DNA from: Balaenoptera acutorostrata
Taxonomy: Eukaryota; Chordata; Mammalia; Artiodactyla; Balaenopteridae
DNA: 64,000 nt
NCBI RefSeq assembly: GCF_949987535.1
Contig: NC_080075.1
Coordinates: 8,416,606-8,480,605 of the forward strand
Direction of reading: 5' to 3'
Of this stretch, positions 10,706 through 21,912 are shown in pieces. The position numbers were made by a program, and so were the translations under genes. Position 1 is the stretch's first letter. Every line of letters begins with the position of its first letter. Below the pieces are notes generated by a model. It was given only the letters and a program-made list of their open reading frames with translations, was not told where the DNA came from and did not search any database.

Positions 10706-12585
10706 ATTTTTTATTATACACATTCTTGTGCGTGTCTAGTGGCTTTGATTTGCATTTCCCAAAGATATAATTTGCAAATATTTTGGTTGCCTTTCTATTT
10801 TCCTTTTCTTTAATTTATTGGGATTCTAATGTCAGTTTACTGAACAGAGGTCTAGTGACATCTATGATATGCTATGAAATTCTGATATGAAGAGGTAGTT
10901 TTGGAAGCAAAATTCAGTGGTCTAGCTGTTTAGCTGCCAACACTTCCAGAAAATCCTTTTACGCAATATTTATGTAACCTTTTGTATCCAGGAACTAAAG
11001 GAGCATACTTTATATGCATTCATACAGTTCTATTAAAACATATCTGCTACAGTGGTTTCTGTACAATATGGTACAAAGAATAAAATATATATTTTAAGAT
11101 TTTTTACATATTTTACTTTTAAGTAAAAGTTACTTAAAAGGGTAACATTTATCACTTTTTACTTTCTTGATGGTGTACTTTGAAACATTCAAGTTAATAA
11201 TTTTGATGAATTCCAACTTCTCTTTTATCACTTGTGCCTTCAGGTATCATATATAAGAAATCAATTCCGAAATCAAGGTCACAAAGATTTACCCCTGTGT
11301 TTTCTGCTAAGAGTTTTATAGTTTTAGTCTTACATTATGTCTATCATTCATGTGAGTTAATTATTGTGTATGACATAAGGAAAGGATCTAAATCCATTCT
11401 TTGGCATGTGAATATCCAGTTGTTTAGCAACATTTTTTGAAAAGACGATTCTTTCCCACTGAATCATCTCAGCGTTGTTGTCAAAAATAAATTAACCATA
11501 AGTATGAGCATTTATTTCTGTACTATCAGTTCTGTTCCCTTAATATATATGTCTGTCCATTGCCAATACCACACTGCCTTGATTTCTGTAGCTTTGCAGT
11601 AACTTTTGAAACTGGGAAGTGTGAATCCTCCATCTTTTTCAAGATTGTTTTGGCTACCCTGGGTTGATTGTATTTCCATATGAATTTTAGGATCAGCTTG
11701 TCCTGCTGCTGCAAAGAAAAAGCAAGCTGGGTTTCTGATAGGCACTGCATTAAATTTGTAACTCAATTTGGAGAGTATTGCCATGTTAAAGATACTAAGT
11801 CTTCTGATCCATGATCATGGGCTATCTCTCCATTTACTTAGGTCTTAATTTCTTCCAGTGATTTTTTCAGTTTTCAGTGTACAAGTCTATGCTTCTTTTG
11901 TTAAATTTATTTCAATGTATTTTATTACTTTTGATGCTATTGTAAATGAATTGTTTTCTTAATGTCATTTCAGATTCTTTGTTGCTAGTGTATAGAAATA
12001 CAATTGATTTTTGTATATTGATCTTGTATAGTTCAACATTTCCTGAATTTTTTTTTAGTTACAATAATTTTTAGTGAATCCCTTAGGATTTTCTATCTAC
12101 AGGATCATGTCATCTGCAAACAGAGATTGTTTTATTCTTCCTTTCAAATCTAGATGTCTTTTATTTCTTTTATTTGCCAATTGCCCTGGCTAGTACTTCT
12201 AGTACAATGTTGAATAGAAGTGGTGAGAATAGATACTTTTGTTCCTGATTTTAAGGGGAAAGCATTTAGTCTTTAATTGTGTCATATGATGTTAGCTTTA
12301 GGTTTGTTACAGATGCCCTTTATCCGGTTGAGAAAGTTCCCTTCCATTCCTAGTTAAGTGTTTTTATCATGAAAAAGTCCTGAATTTTGTCAAATGCTTT
12401 TTTTTCTACTGAGATGCTCATGTGGTATTTGTCCTTTATCCATTAATATGGTTTATCGCATTGATCGATTTTTGTAAGTTCAACCAACCTTGCATTTCTG
12501 GGTAAATCCCACTTAGTCATGGTATGTAATCCTTTTGATATGTTGCTGGATTAATTTTGCTAGCATTTCATTGAGAATTTTTGTA
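10706..12585 (-). mobile_element. Old L1 (L1M) with 340-bp insertion
   Basis: A short L1 piece at about 10735-10815 (GATTTGCATTTCCC, TTTGCAAATATTTTGGTTGC) carries an internal deletion and is continued at about 11155 by TTTACTTTCTTGATGGTGTA and then the complement of the ORF2 reverse-transcriptase region to about 12585. Landmarks are TTTTAGGATCAGCTTGTCCT and ATCATGTCATCTGCAAACAG. The 10816-11150 block is not L1 sequence that I recognise. Confidence 0.8.
10816..11150. other. Unidentified insertion inside L1
   Basis: The L1 sequence on either side appears to join across this block. I do not recognise the block, and clear target duplications are not visible. It includes AAGTAAAAGTTACTTAAAAG near 11120, a small inverted motif. 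Confidence 0.4.
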
Positions 12586-13650
12586 GAATTACACATACCC
12601 CTGTGAAATGGTGATAGAGGCAGGAAAACAGTAAGCAGTACTTGCCACTGACATCTTTGAAGGGATTAGTTTATGAGCATGTTGGTTTATTAGCTGAGGT
12701 TTATAGAAGGGGCACCTTTGAAGGGGGTGGGGTAAAACTGGGCCTTGTCTGCAGAAGGCAGGCCTGGGGCATCTGCAGGATAGGTCTCTGAGCTGGAAGA
12801 GGACTCGAAGTGCACAAAAAACAAGCTTCACCTACATCACCGCTTCGCATGGGTCAGCACTTCAGCACCCCTTATGCCATTTTCTGTAGAAGCAACACGG
12901 ATCAAACAATAGGCAACTAGATATAAAAATACAGTCAATAAAAATTTTCATATATACATGAAATAAATCAGACTCACAGACATTTAGAATGGGAAGAGAT
13001 CGTAGAGATGAAAGTGAAATGCGCAACAGCTGTTTAGAGAGTTATCATGGCAGCAGAGGCCCTCCCATTTCTTTGAAGGGTACATCTCCAGATCTACCTA
13101 AGGCCTCAAAAGGCCAAACATCATTCCCACTTTCCTACTTTTCCATGGAAACAATGAAGAAATTATTCCTCATCCTACTTTCACTCCAAACACTATTTTT
13201 AGTGTTACCATTTGCTACTGAAACATTCTCTTCATTCTTTCACCTGAATGTCATGTCATTTCACTGACAGAGCCACGGAAGAGCTGCTCCAGCAGTTAGC
13301 AGAAGAGGGTGTATGCTTCGGGTACCAAACTGCCTTATGAACATGTTTTTGTTCATAACTCAGGCAAAAAATAAGGAGCTGCCCAAACAGTGTCAATAAG
13401 GAAACCTTTCTGTGATTAAAAAAACCCTACATTTCCTTTTTTACTGTTTGTTTATTTATAGTGTATTTGTTATTTACAATCTATCAAATGAATAAGATGC
13501 TGCACTCCTATCAAGTGAATAGGAGTGTTGCTCATTTGTTCTACTAAGAAGATAAGTTTTCCATCAGAATCTTCTGGTGATTTTCAGAGACTGGAGAGAC
13601 TACAGAATCAGTGAGAGGTGAGCAGGTGCTGTAACACACCTGCCTTTAGC
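12586..13650. other. Mostly unique sequence
   Basis: No exon, repeat family or RNA gene is supported. A perfect 9-bp hairpin (CACTCCTAT / ATAGGAGTG) lies just inside at about 13503-13527. The 92-codon frame at 12989-13267 ends in a hydrophobic stretch, but there is no other sign that it is coding. Confidence 0.4.
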
Positions 13651-13760
13651 AAAGCTCAGCCAACAGCGTGTAACCTTGGGCTAGTCACTCTCTAGTCCCC
13701 CATAACATGAGGTTGAAGACTCTGATCTTTAAGATCCTGGACAGATCTCACCTTCCAAAC
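13651..13760 (+). mobile_element. MIR-like fragment
   Basis: The sequence GTGTAACCTTGGGCTAGTCA followed by CATGAGGTTGAAGACTCTGA resembles the central core of a MIR SINE on the plus strand. It is diverged. Confidence 0.5.
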
Positions 13761-14764
13761 TGGAATTCCAGTCACGTAGCACATTGTGCTGGGGAGGCAA
13801 GACAAGCCCCAGGAAGCTTCATCTAAATGAAAGTCGTGAACTGCATTGGGTACTCAGAAACACAGCAGTGTGTTCATTGGCAGAGCTGATCACTCTTATT
13901 CAGTGCCTTGCATTTATACTCCCACATTTGTTCTCCTTGCTTCTAAATTAGTCAGTGTAAAGACTTTCAAAAGATTAGCTGGTTTAAAGCCACATTTGCA
14001 AAAGGAGCTATGTGGGCCAGCCCATAAATCAGATCCATGCTTGTTTTATCTCACTGGTATAAAACCAAAAGAAAAGAAAAGTAGAGGTTTAGACTTTATA
14101 AGTGTAATTAAAATTCTCATTTCTCTTACTGAAAATATTATTCCGTATAAACACAAAATCAGCATTGTTACGGGTATTGCTCCAAAATAATCTTCCAGAT
14201 CCATCCCCAGTCAGGAAGCTGATATTTTTGGATAAGAAATTCTTGTTAGGTTAGAGGAAGGGTTAAGTATGAAAGCGCAGGATTTTATGGAAAATAACAT
14301 TACTACTGATAAGAAAACGAACAAAACTATGATTTTTAGATGGTGTAACAAGAGAATGCACTTTTTTTAAAAAGAGGGAATAATTAAAAATAAATCTTAT
14401 AAAATTGGGGCAGGTTAAAATAAAACTGAAAGCATTTTTGAGTTATCAGAAGATACTGTTGTGGATGTTCCTGAAATGTCTATAAATTGCTGAAGGGTAT
14501 TTAAATGGCTGCCCAAGGCTCCAAAATTTCAGACTGTCAGTGTCTGGCATTTGCCCAAAAAAAAAAAAAAGTGCCTGGGAGAGCCTTAGTTAAGAGTCTG
14601 AATCCAACTTTGAATGATAACCTCCATTTAAAATATTAAGCTTATTCAGCTAGGATTGAGCCAAGGCATGTCTAATGGGGTCTCTGCTATAGACTGCCAG
14701 TGAGTGGGCATGGAGAAATAGACTTTCCAGCTATAAGTCAAGGGAATTCTAAAATAAATTCCGT
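13761..14764. other. Unassigned AT-rich sequence
   Basis: No recognisable repeat or exon. The 114-codon open frame at 13846-14190 lacks splice or domain support. Confidence 0.35.
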
Positions 14765-15190
14765 ATTCGTTTCCTATTGTTGCAGTAACAGATTACCACA
14801 AACTTAGTGGTTTAAACAACACAGTTTAATGATCTCACAGGTCTGGAGGGCAGAAGTCTGCTATATGTCTCATTAAGCTAAAAATCAAGGTGTTGGAAGG
14901 ATTATGTCCCTTCTGGATCCTTGAGGGGAGAATTCATTTCCTTGCCTTTTCGAGCTTCTAGAATCTGCCCACCTTCCGTGGCTTGTGGCCCCTCCCTCCA
15001 CCTTCATAGTCAGCACTATTGAGCTGATTCCATCTCATGCCATCTCATGCCGTCTCTGGTCTTCAGCTGCTTCCCTCTTCCCTTTTAAGCACCCTTGTGA
15101 TTACACTGGACCCACCCAGATAATCCAGGAAAATCTCCCTATTTTAAGGTCAGCTGCTTAGCCGGCTTATTTCCATGCCCAGTAACTTTA
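14765..15190 (+). repeat. Old mammalian interspersed repeat, family not certain
   Basis: The sequence follows a familiar mammalian repeat: CAGTAACAGATTACCACAAA, then TCTGGAGGGCAGAAGTC, AATCAAGGTGTTGG, CACCCTTGTGATTACACTGG and CCTATTTTAAGGTCAGCTG. I recognise it as a common interspersed element but cannot name the family with confidence. A CATCTCATGC decamer is duplicated in tandem near 15030. Confidence 0.7.
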
Positions 15191-15374
15191 ATTTTCTATG
15201 AAAAAAGGAAGCAGACCATCTGTTTGGAAGAGTATGATGGGGACTGAGAACACGTGGTGCATGAGAGCAGTAAGGGCTAGTTGCTGTGAGGAATGGGAGA
15301 AGAAGCTGCCCAGAGATGAATGAAAGTATTATCCAATTGTGTCATTAGGGCCTTACAACCTAAGAAGCCTTCAT

Positions 15375-15525
15375 ACCCTGTGACTCAATAGAGCCTCTGA
15401 CTCATTCACAGCCATTGACTCAGGAACTCCTCTCTGGATCTCTCCTAAAGATATAATTATGAATGCAGACAAACTATGGACACAGATATTTGTCAAAGAA
15501 TTTTGTATCATACTTTCAAAGGAAA
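15375..15525 (+). mobile_element. Old L1/HAL1-like fragment
   Basis: The sequence CTGGATCTCTCCTAAAGATATAA and the following ACACAGATATTTGTC resemble the degenerate ORF2 end of old L1ME or HAL1 elements on the plus strand. Weakly supported. Confidence 0.45.
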
Positions 15526-15574
15526 ACAATGCAGTAGAGAGATGGTATTTGGTAGTAAGTACTAAAGTTAAACT

Positions 15575-16125
15575 TACATATATATGTCCTATGACCCAGG
15601 ATTCCACTCTTGGATAATAACCAGCAAAATTGAGTGCTTATGCCCACCAAAAAACATATATGAAAATGTTCATAGCAGAGGTATTATAATATCCCAAACT
15701 TGGAAAGAATCCAAATGCCTAAGGAGTAGAAGGGGTAAGTTGCGGTATATCCATGCAGTGGAATACTACACAGCAATACAAAAGGAATGACCTGATACAC
15801 AGAACATGGATAAATCTCACAGACACTGTGTTGAATAACAGAAGTCAGATACAAAAGAAGACATACTGTATCAGTCTACATATGCCTATTCATGAGCCTT
15901 AACAACATAGATCACTAATCTATGGTAATAGTGTGGAATAGTGGTTAGCTTGGGTGTGTGCACTGACTACAAAAAGGCACAAGAAAGCTTTCTGGGATGC
16001 TAAGAATGTTCTAGATCTTGATGTGGATGATGGTTGCATGAGAGAAATGATATGTAACCAAAAATTCAAGCTGAACACAGAGATGTGTGTCCTTTAGGTC
16101 AGTTATACCTCAGAAAACAAAAACC
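15575..16125 (+). mobile_element. Old L1 3' end, sense orientation
   Basis: A plus-strand L1 3' portion: CCTATGACCCAGGATTCCAC, GAATACTACACAGCAATACA, CAGAACATGGATAAATCTCA, then the 3' UTR ending GTTATACCTCAGAAAAC. It is diverged and 5'-truncated. Confidence 0.8.
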
Positions 16126-17179
16126 AAACCAAATCCTGCAATCAACAACAACAAAAAACACTACCAAGATTTAGCCCACTCTGAAACCCTAAGCTTTTAT
16201 GAAACTTATTAACCATGATAACTTTCTAGCAGAACTGTGACCTCCCAGCCGAAGCCAACACTAAGCCAGAATTACTGAATATCCCTACCTCACTAAACCT
16301 GAAATACCTTCCTACAGATCAATAAACTGGCCCAAAAGGATAAATAGTATCTAACTTAGGAAAAAACATTCCATCAAGGAAAACAGAATGCCCTGAACTT
16401 GTTCTGAACATAAGTCCAGTCTTTCAATCAGACATCTATTTTTACAAAAAATTAAGATTGTAAAGATTTATGACAAAACATTCAGAACCACTGAAATAAA
16501 GGTGTGATATCCATGCAGAGCTTCGTGACTCTTGTGATGGTCTTGAAAATAGTTAATCACTAGTTAGAGCAAAAGTGCACACATGCACACAGCTGCTTGA
16601 TTGTGTGGACAAAAATGGACCTGCCTGGGTGTGTGGTGGCAGATGATGCCATGTAAACAACAGGCAAGGAAGGAGGACCTCTGACAGTGAGGCGGCTCAA
16701 TTCCACTTCTGTCACTAAGGCTCACCTGGGCAACGGGCCTGCTGTCATGAGAAGGTTGACATCTTTTTTTCCTAGTTGGTTCCTGGCTGGTCCTTGGCTG
16801 AAATCCTCTGCCCAGGTAGGGATACCTGTGCCTGATGGGGGTCTGTATTTTGGGAACCCAAGGGAGGACAGGCAGGCTGAGTGTCTTATGAAGACCCAAG
16901 AGCAGAAGCCTGGGATGAAGGCCTGTCCTGCAGAAGGGTCTCCTGGGTACCAACCTGGGCTAGTGAGCCTGGTACCTTTGGCGAACCCCTCTTCAACCCA
17001 TCAATGACAGCCCTCTGGTCTGACTAAATGATGATTCAGGAGAGAGGAGACTAGACTTAAATTCTCTTGTTTTCTGAGATCCCAGGGGCTGCCTCTTCCT
17101 GAGTGTGGGCAAGGGTGATTCTCCTTCCCTTTTTAAGCTAAAAGGTGTTTTCAGTTTGCAGCGTTAGATGCCACTTGTA
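16126..17179. other. Mostly unique sequence
   Basis: No repeat or exon is supported. Overlapping open frames on both strands (16564-16953 and 16687-17007) reflect moderate GC content and have no motif. Confidence 0.4.
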
Positions 17180-17405
17180 GAAAGGCAGCCTGTTCAGTGC
17201 CGAGAGTGCAGACTGTGGGTTCAATCCCTGGCTCTGCCACTTCCTTCCTGCCTGACCTTGGGCGCCTCATTCCTCCACAACAGGGAGAGAATGGCAGTGC
17301 CTTATTTGTAAAATGGGATAATAGCAGGTCTTAGCTCAGGGCTCTCCTGGGGACTGAATGGTTTAAATGAGCAATGAATTGTAAATGGCTTAGAACAGCA
17401 CCTGC
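17180..17405 (+). mobile_element. MIR SINE
   Basis: A nearly full-length MIR on the plus strand: GTTCAATCCCTGGCTCTGCC, CCTGACCTTGGGCGCCTC, TTTGTAAAATGGGATAATAG, and a 3' part TGGCTTAGAACAGCACCTG. The order matches the family. Confidence 0.88.
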
Positions 17406-19100
17406 AGTTTGATAAAAATGTGTTCCCTGATGAGGTGCAATGTATTTAGAGGTAGCACAGACTTTTCCTTTTGCCTTGTCGGTGAGGTTCTCCTTCCCTG
17501 GGAGGAGGTGATCAGGGATAGATGAGAGATTTTCTGGAGTTCCAGAAAAAACAAACAAACAAAAACAAAAACCAATCCTATGCTCGTAGCTTTATGGTTG
17601 TCCGTGCAGGCTTCCAGAAACTCCACATGGGGACTATTTCCTTGGAACCTTTGGCAAAACTTTACTGACACTTTAGCCATTTCTCAACCTGGCTTCAAGG
17701 TTTGGTCCAAGAGGCATTATGGAGGGAAAGAGCTCCCTCGAAGGCCATGTGGAGGAGCCCTGGGGACTGGGTGTGGGGAAGGGACATTCTTCCTTTCAAC
17801 ACTTTTAAAGCATGAAGGTGCTTGCTCTACCAGAAGCGGGTAACTTCCCATTTTCCTAACCTATTCACAAAGTTCCTCACCACTTTCTATTTTGGGTGTT
17901 GACACCATGTTCTTTCTCAGCCTTAACTAATCACCAGGAACTTTGGTTTCTGTCCCCTCAGAACCTCCAGGAACTTCAAAAGCCCCCCACGGCACACACA
18001 AATAAAGCCAGAGGTTTAAGATACTCTGGAAACCAATGAAATCCTTAGTTAGAAAGGGAATTTATGAAGTCAATAAATATTTAGTTACAACAAAAAATAA
18101 ATGTGATTTTGAAGAGCAAGGAACAGAGGCTCAAGGTGGGAGGGGAGAGAAGGGAGTGTAGCTTTGTTTGTAGTTGTTCAGTTTAGTCTGAGGGTTCTGA
18201 AAAAAGCAAACACACACCCCTAACATTGTCTCTGGCTGTCACGAGTCACCTGTCCATTGTGAGGGCAGGTTATTAACTTGGGGGGCTGTAGACTGATCTA
18301 CAATATATTTTTGTTCCTTTCACACAGGGAATTTCAAGCACTTAAGGGCAAAGGGGGATTTTAAGAGAATGGCTTGTACCAAAGGGATTATACGAAAAAA
18401 ATTTTTTTCCTGAGTAAACCTCTCTTTATGTGCTCAAGTAAATGAGATCTGTCTTTAGCCTCTTTTCCCTGCCTTTGATTCTTCTGTTTGGGATTTTGAT
18501 CCCCTTTAAAGCCAGGGGTGGAGACAGCCCCTTCCAGGCTTCCACCCTGGCTCTGCTGCGGATAGTGGTACAAACGCAGGCTTCTCCAGTCTTCAGCGTA
18601 CGCAGGGAAAATCCCCAAACCCACCACCCCAAGATGTGGCGCAGATTCCGGGCGTTTCCCCATATAACGGCGCCGATTTAAATGATGATTCAGACGTCGG
18701 GTATCACTCGAGTGTTACTCCGTGATGCTAGCATGAGCTCTTCCAGCTGGCATGGAAGTTTCTCAAGGGTCAGCTGTTTCCTGCGGGTCACAGTTCACGT
18801 GCGTCTTCCCTCCCTGCCGGGAAAGCTCCCTGCTCTGGGGGCACATGGTTGGAGTGGAGGTGTCCCGGGCTGTGTGATCCGCAGGCCCAGGCTTCAGAGC
18901 CGGCTCTCTAGTTGATTCGCTGAGCCACCACCCGAGGCTACGTTTCCTAAGACGCTCTCCTTACCTGGACCAGCCAGTCTCCGAAAGAAACAAACGGCAG
19001 CCAGCGAGGCTGCGAAGCCGTCAGCAGCCTTTCTTTCCCCTCTTGCAGTGTCACAACCATGATTCAACCCGACAGGGCGGCAGCTTCCCTAATTAGCCCG
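17406..19100. other. Unique sequence upstream of the CpG island
   Basis: Apart from scattered simple A-rich runs no repeat is recognised, which is unusual in this window. The low repeat density immediately before the CpG island fits promoter-proximal DNA. Isolated AATAAA hexamers occur near 18000 and 18070 without clear transcript context. Confidence 0.4.
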
Positions 19101-19122
19101 GAGACGCTCCGGACCCACATGG

Positions 19123-19130
19123 TTATAAAA
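19123..19130 (+). promoter_or_regulatory. TATA-like motif before CpG island
   Basis: TTATAAAA occurs directly upstream of the CpG-dense block. It is the right kind of sequence for a TATA element on the plus strand, but CpG-island promoters usually lack one and the transcription start is not known. Confidence 0.25.
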
Positions 19131-19149
19131 AACCCAGCTTTTACTTTTA

Positions 19150-20130
19150 TTCAAACGTACAATTCCCATCCACGGCGCCCTCCCTCTGGCCCCGGCCGTC
19201 GGAACGCTGACCCCCAGGTGACCCCCGAGGTCGAGGCTGGAGTCGGGGCCGCATCCCCCTCGGAGAGGGCGCGCAGGGGCGCGGGGCCGGGGCGCCTCGT
19301 CCTCTGGGTCGTCTGGGTCTCCGGCGGACCCCGGCCCCGCTCAGTGGGGGCGGCCAGGCCTGGAGCCCCGACAGCGCCGCCGCACGGACCGGCCCAGGCG
19401 GGGTCGCCGCAGGCTGCGGAGGGGTCCCCGCGGGCAGCCAGGCCCGCACCCGGCGCCCTCCCGGCCCGCGGGGCCCACCTCCCTCGCCCCTCCCCGCGAG
19501 CTCGCGGCCCGACTCGGCCCGGCGGCGGGAGTGGCGCGCCGCGGGGGAGGTGCGCGCCACGGGCGGGCGAGCGAGCTTAGCGGCGTCCGCCCCCGCCGCG
19601 CCGAGAGCAGCCGAGCCGAGCCGGCGCGCCCGGGGCGGGGAGCGCGCGCCGAGGCCGGGCGAGCGCCGGCGCCGGAGGGTCGTGGCCCTGCCCGCGTCCG
19701 AGTCTCCGGGCCCCGACCCGGCGGCGGCGAGGCCGGGCGGCCACCTGCAGCGCCGCGTGCGGGCCGGGCGTCCGCGCTCCCGGGGCGGCCGCAGTCCCGC
19801 CGCCCCCACTTCGCCGACCGAGCCTCCGGCGCTTCGCGGAGCCGCCCGCGCTCCCGTGCAGGTAACGGGGCGGGGGGACCGGAGCGGAGCGGCCGCGGGC
19901 GCGCGTGGGCCGGGGACCGCGGCGCGGGGACCCGGGCGGGGACGGCGCGGGCCGGGAGCCGGGCTTGGCCGGCCAGCCAAGGGTCGGGGCGCCGAGGGCG
20001 GGGCGCGGGCCTCCAGGTGCCCCTCGGACCGCGGACAGGGCGCCCTGCCCGAGGCCGCCTCTCGGGGCAGCGCTGGCCCAGGGCCGAGTCCAGCCGGACG
20101 CGCTCCCGCAAGTGCCCGAAGTTTCCCTTT
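19150..20130. promoter_or_regulatory. Strong CpG island, candidate promoter and first exon
   Basis: Nearly one kilobase of very GC-rich, CpG-dense sequence with no CpG depletion stands out against the rest of the window. It contains GC-box motifs (CCCGGGGCGGGGAG near 19630 and several GGGCGGG). The plus strand has no ATG from 19122 to about 20207, and the open frames of up to 375 codons across the island start at non-ATG codons or outside it. They reflect base composition. In mammals such unmethylated islands mark promoters of housekeeping or developmental genes. The gene cannot be named because no recognised coding exon lies in the window. Confidence 0.8.
19859..19868 (+). other. Candidate splice donor CAG|GTAACG
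   Basis: CAG followed by GTAACGGGG at 19862 is a good match to a 5' splice site in the middle of the CpG island. An ATG-free exon upstream would be a 5' untranslated first exon on the plus strand, with its intron running to the right. This is an inference from one motif. Minus-strand or bidirectional transcription is equally open. Confidence 0.4.
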
Positions 20131-21195
20131 GCTCACTTTGCCGGACAACTTTGCGTCGTGAGGCGAAGCCTCGCAGTTGATCGTGTTCAGAAAATAGAAA
20201 AGAGGGGAGATGGTCTGCAGGGTTGAAGTTGTTAGTAGACGGAAATATTTGTGCCTCCCGTCGCTAATGGCCACGGCAGGAGAAAATAGTGGACAGAGTC
20301 ATAAACTATTTTCCTTCTGCTCCAGGTAATGGTTGATTTGTTTTACAGGTTTTAGGCTTTGATTACAAGCCGCTAGTACGAGATTCTGGGTGTGATGTAA
20401 GAAATGTTCGAATTTTTAATCAACACATATTTGTTGAACAGAGGCTTCATCTCAGGCGGGGCTTTAATATGAGGTGAACAAGTGATCAAAGCATAAGTAG
20501 CTACGCCAATGTAGTAGTTACCAACTAAGCTTTGGCTTTTGAAATGCAAAGTGAAAAGGAATGCCTCCGTTTGGATTGGACTTGCGTAGGTACAGGCGGC
20601 AGCTGGCATCGTGTCACTGCTGAAAACTTAATTTTGAGCCAGAAATCCATCCAGTGGGAGACAAGCAGCTGTGTGATCGAGCCCACCCCACACCTTCCCC
20701 AACTGATATCTTAAAATATCCCACCCCGTTGTTCAAGACTGCAGGCTTCCTTCATTTACATAACACATGCATGTGACCATGGAACAGAATCTGTTTAGAC
20801 CCCTGGTCTCCCTGGAGCTCACACCTGCGATGATAGAGCATCCTGGTCACTCCTTACAGCCCTTTGAGGTCATAAAATTGTGAGGAGAAACATATCTAGA
20901 GGCAGTGCAGGAGCATCAGGGGTCTCTGCCTTTGGGGGCGGGTGGAGAAGGGTTGAGCTGGTCTGGTTTCTTGGCTCTGCCCCAGTGCTGTGCTGAGCCA
21001 TATTGGAGCCTAAGGCGGAAGGAAAAATCAGTAATACGGATCCTGTCTTTATTTAAAATTGTGATGTTTTGTACAATGTGGATTTTGTGTTAATTTTGAT
21101 GTTTTAAAACAGTTCATTATAACATTTATCTTCTGGAGTTTTTGGTACCGCCTTAAATTTTGTGCCTGGAGCGAGGGCCTCGCTTGCCTCACCCT
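20131..21195. other. Sequence downstream of the CpG island
   Basis: No exon is recognised. At about 20410-20500 the stretch CAACACATATTTGTTGAAC followed by GGTGAACAAGTGATCAAAGC resembles an ancient L2- or MIR-type repeat, weakly. Confidence 0.35.
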
Positions 21196-21199
21196 CGGT

Positions 21200-21335
21200 C
21201 TAGACTTGCCTGTGAGTCAAGTTTCTTAGCCTCTCTGAGCACGTTTCCCTCGTTGATAAAATTTTAAAAAGTGGCCCCTCCCTGGGTGTTGTGCAGCTCA
21301 CGCACAGCATCTGGCCGCTGCGTGGGACCAGGCAC
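21200..21335 (+). mobile_element. MIR-like fragment
   Basis: GTCAAGTTTCTTAGCCTCTC followed by GATAAAATTTTAAAAAGTGG and a CTCACGCACAGCATCTGGCC 3' part resembles a degraded plus-strand MIR. Confidence 0.45.
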
Positions 21336-21369
21336 GTGGGGCACACGAAAGGGTGGCTGTCCTATTCGT

Positions 21370-21525
21370 ACTGTCACTCAGCTTGGTCATCTTGAGCTGG
21401 TCACCGAATCTTACTGAGTCTCAGTTTGACTCAGCAGAATGGGAGTGCTGATCGCCAGCTCACAGGGTTAAATGAGAGACTGTGGGTAAAGGTGCGTGGG
21501 ACTCTGGGGGGTAAGTTTTCCGCGA
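21370..21525 (+). mobile_element. MIR SINE fragment
   Basis: GAGCTGGTCACCGAATCTTA, CTCAGTTTGACTCAGCAGAA and CACAGGGTTAAATGAGAGAC follow the MIR order on the plus strand. Confidence 0.65.
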
Positions 21526-21617
21526 TGGCTCAGGGGGCCTGGATTTGCCTTGGCAAGCTTGCAGTCACCCGCTCTTCCTCTGGATGTTAGCCATGTGCCT
21601 TGTGCACAGACACACTT

Positions 21618-21901
21618 ATTTTTTTTTTAATTAATTAATTTTTTTTTTTTCTTTTTTTGGTTGTGTTGGGTCTTTGCTGCTGTGCGCGGGCTTTCTCTAG
21701 TTGCAGCAAGCGGGGGCTACTCTGGCACGTGGGCTTCAATAGTTGTGGCCCGCGGGCTCCAGAGCACAGACAGGCTCAGTAGCTGTGGCACATGGGCCCA
21801 GTTGCTCCACGGCATGTGGGATCCTCCCGGGCCAGGGATCAAACCCATGTCCTCTGCATTGGCAGGCAGACTCCCAACCGCTGCACCACCAGGGAAGCCC
21901 C
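21618..21901 (-). mobile_element. CHR-type SINE
   Basis: Minus-strand SINE: the poly-T/TTAATTAA tail is at the left and the complement of the tRNA-like head (CACCACCAGGGAAGCCC) at the right. The target duplication CAGACACACTT is perfect at 21607-21617 and 21902-21912. Apparent open frames here (21661-21918 and others) are typical of SINE antisense reading and not genes. Confidence 0.95.
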
Positions 21902-21912
21902 CAGACACACTT

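Noticed and set aside
18655..18670. CArG (SRF) box at CCATATAACGG
   Set aside because: It has one base too many between CC and GG to match the consensus.
19147..20274. A 375-codon minus-strand frame and several 200-codon plus-strand frames in the CpG island
   Set aside because: Composition is alanine, arginine, proline and glycine, as any frame gives in CpG-dense DNA. The frames lack ATG starts within the island and overlap each other on both strands.
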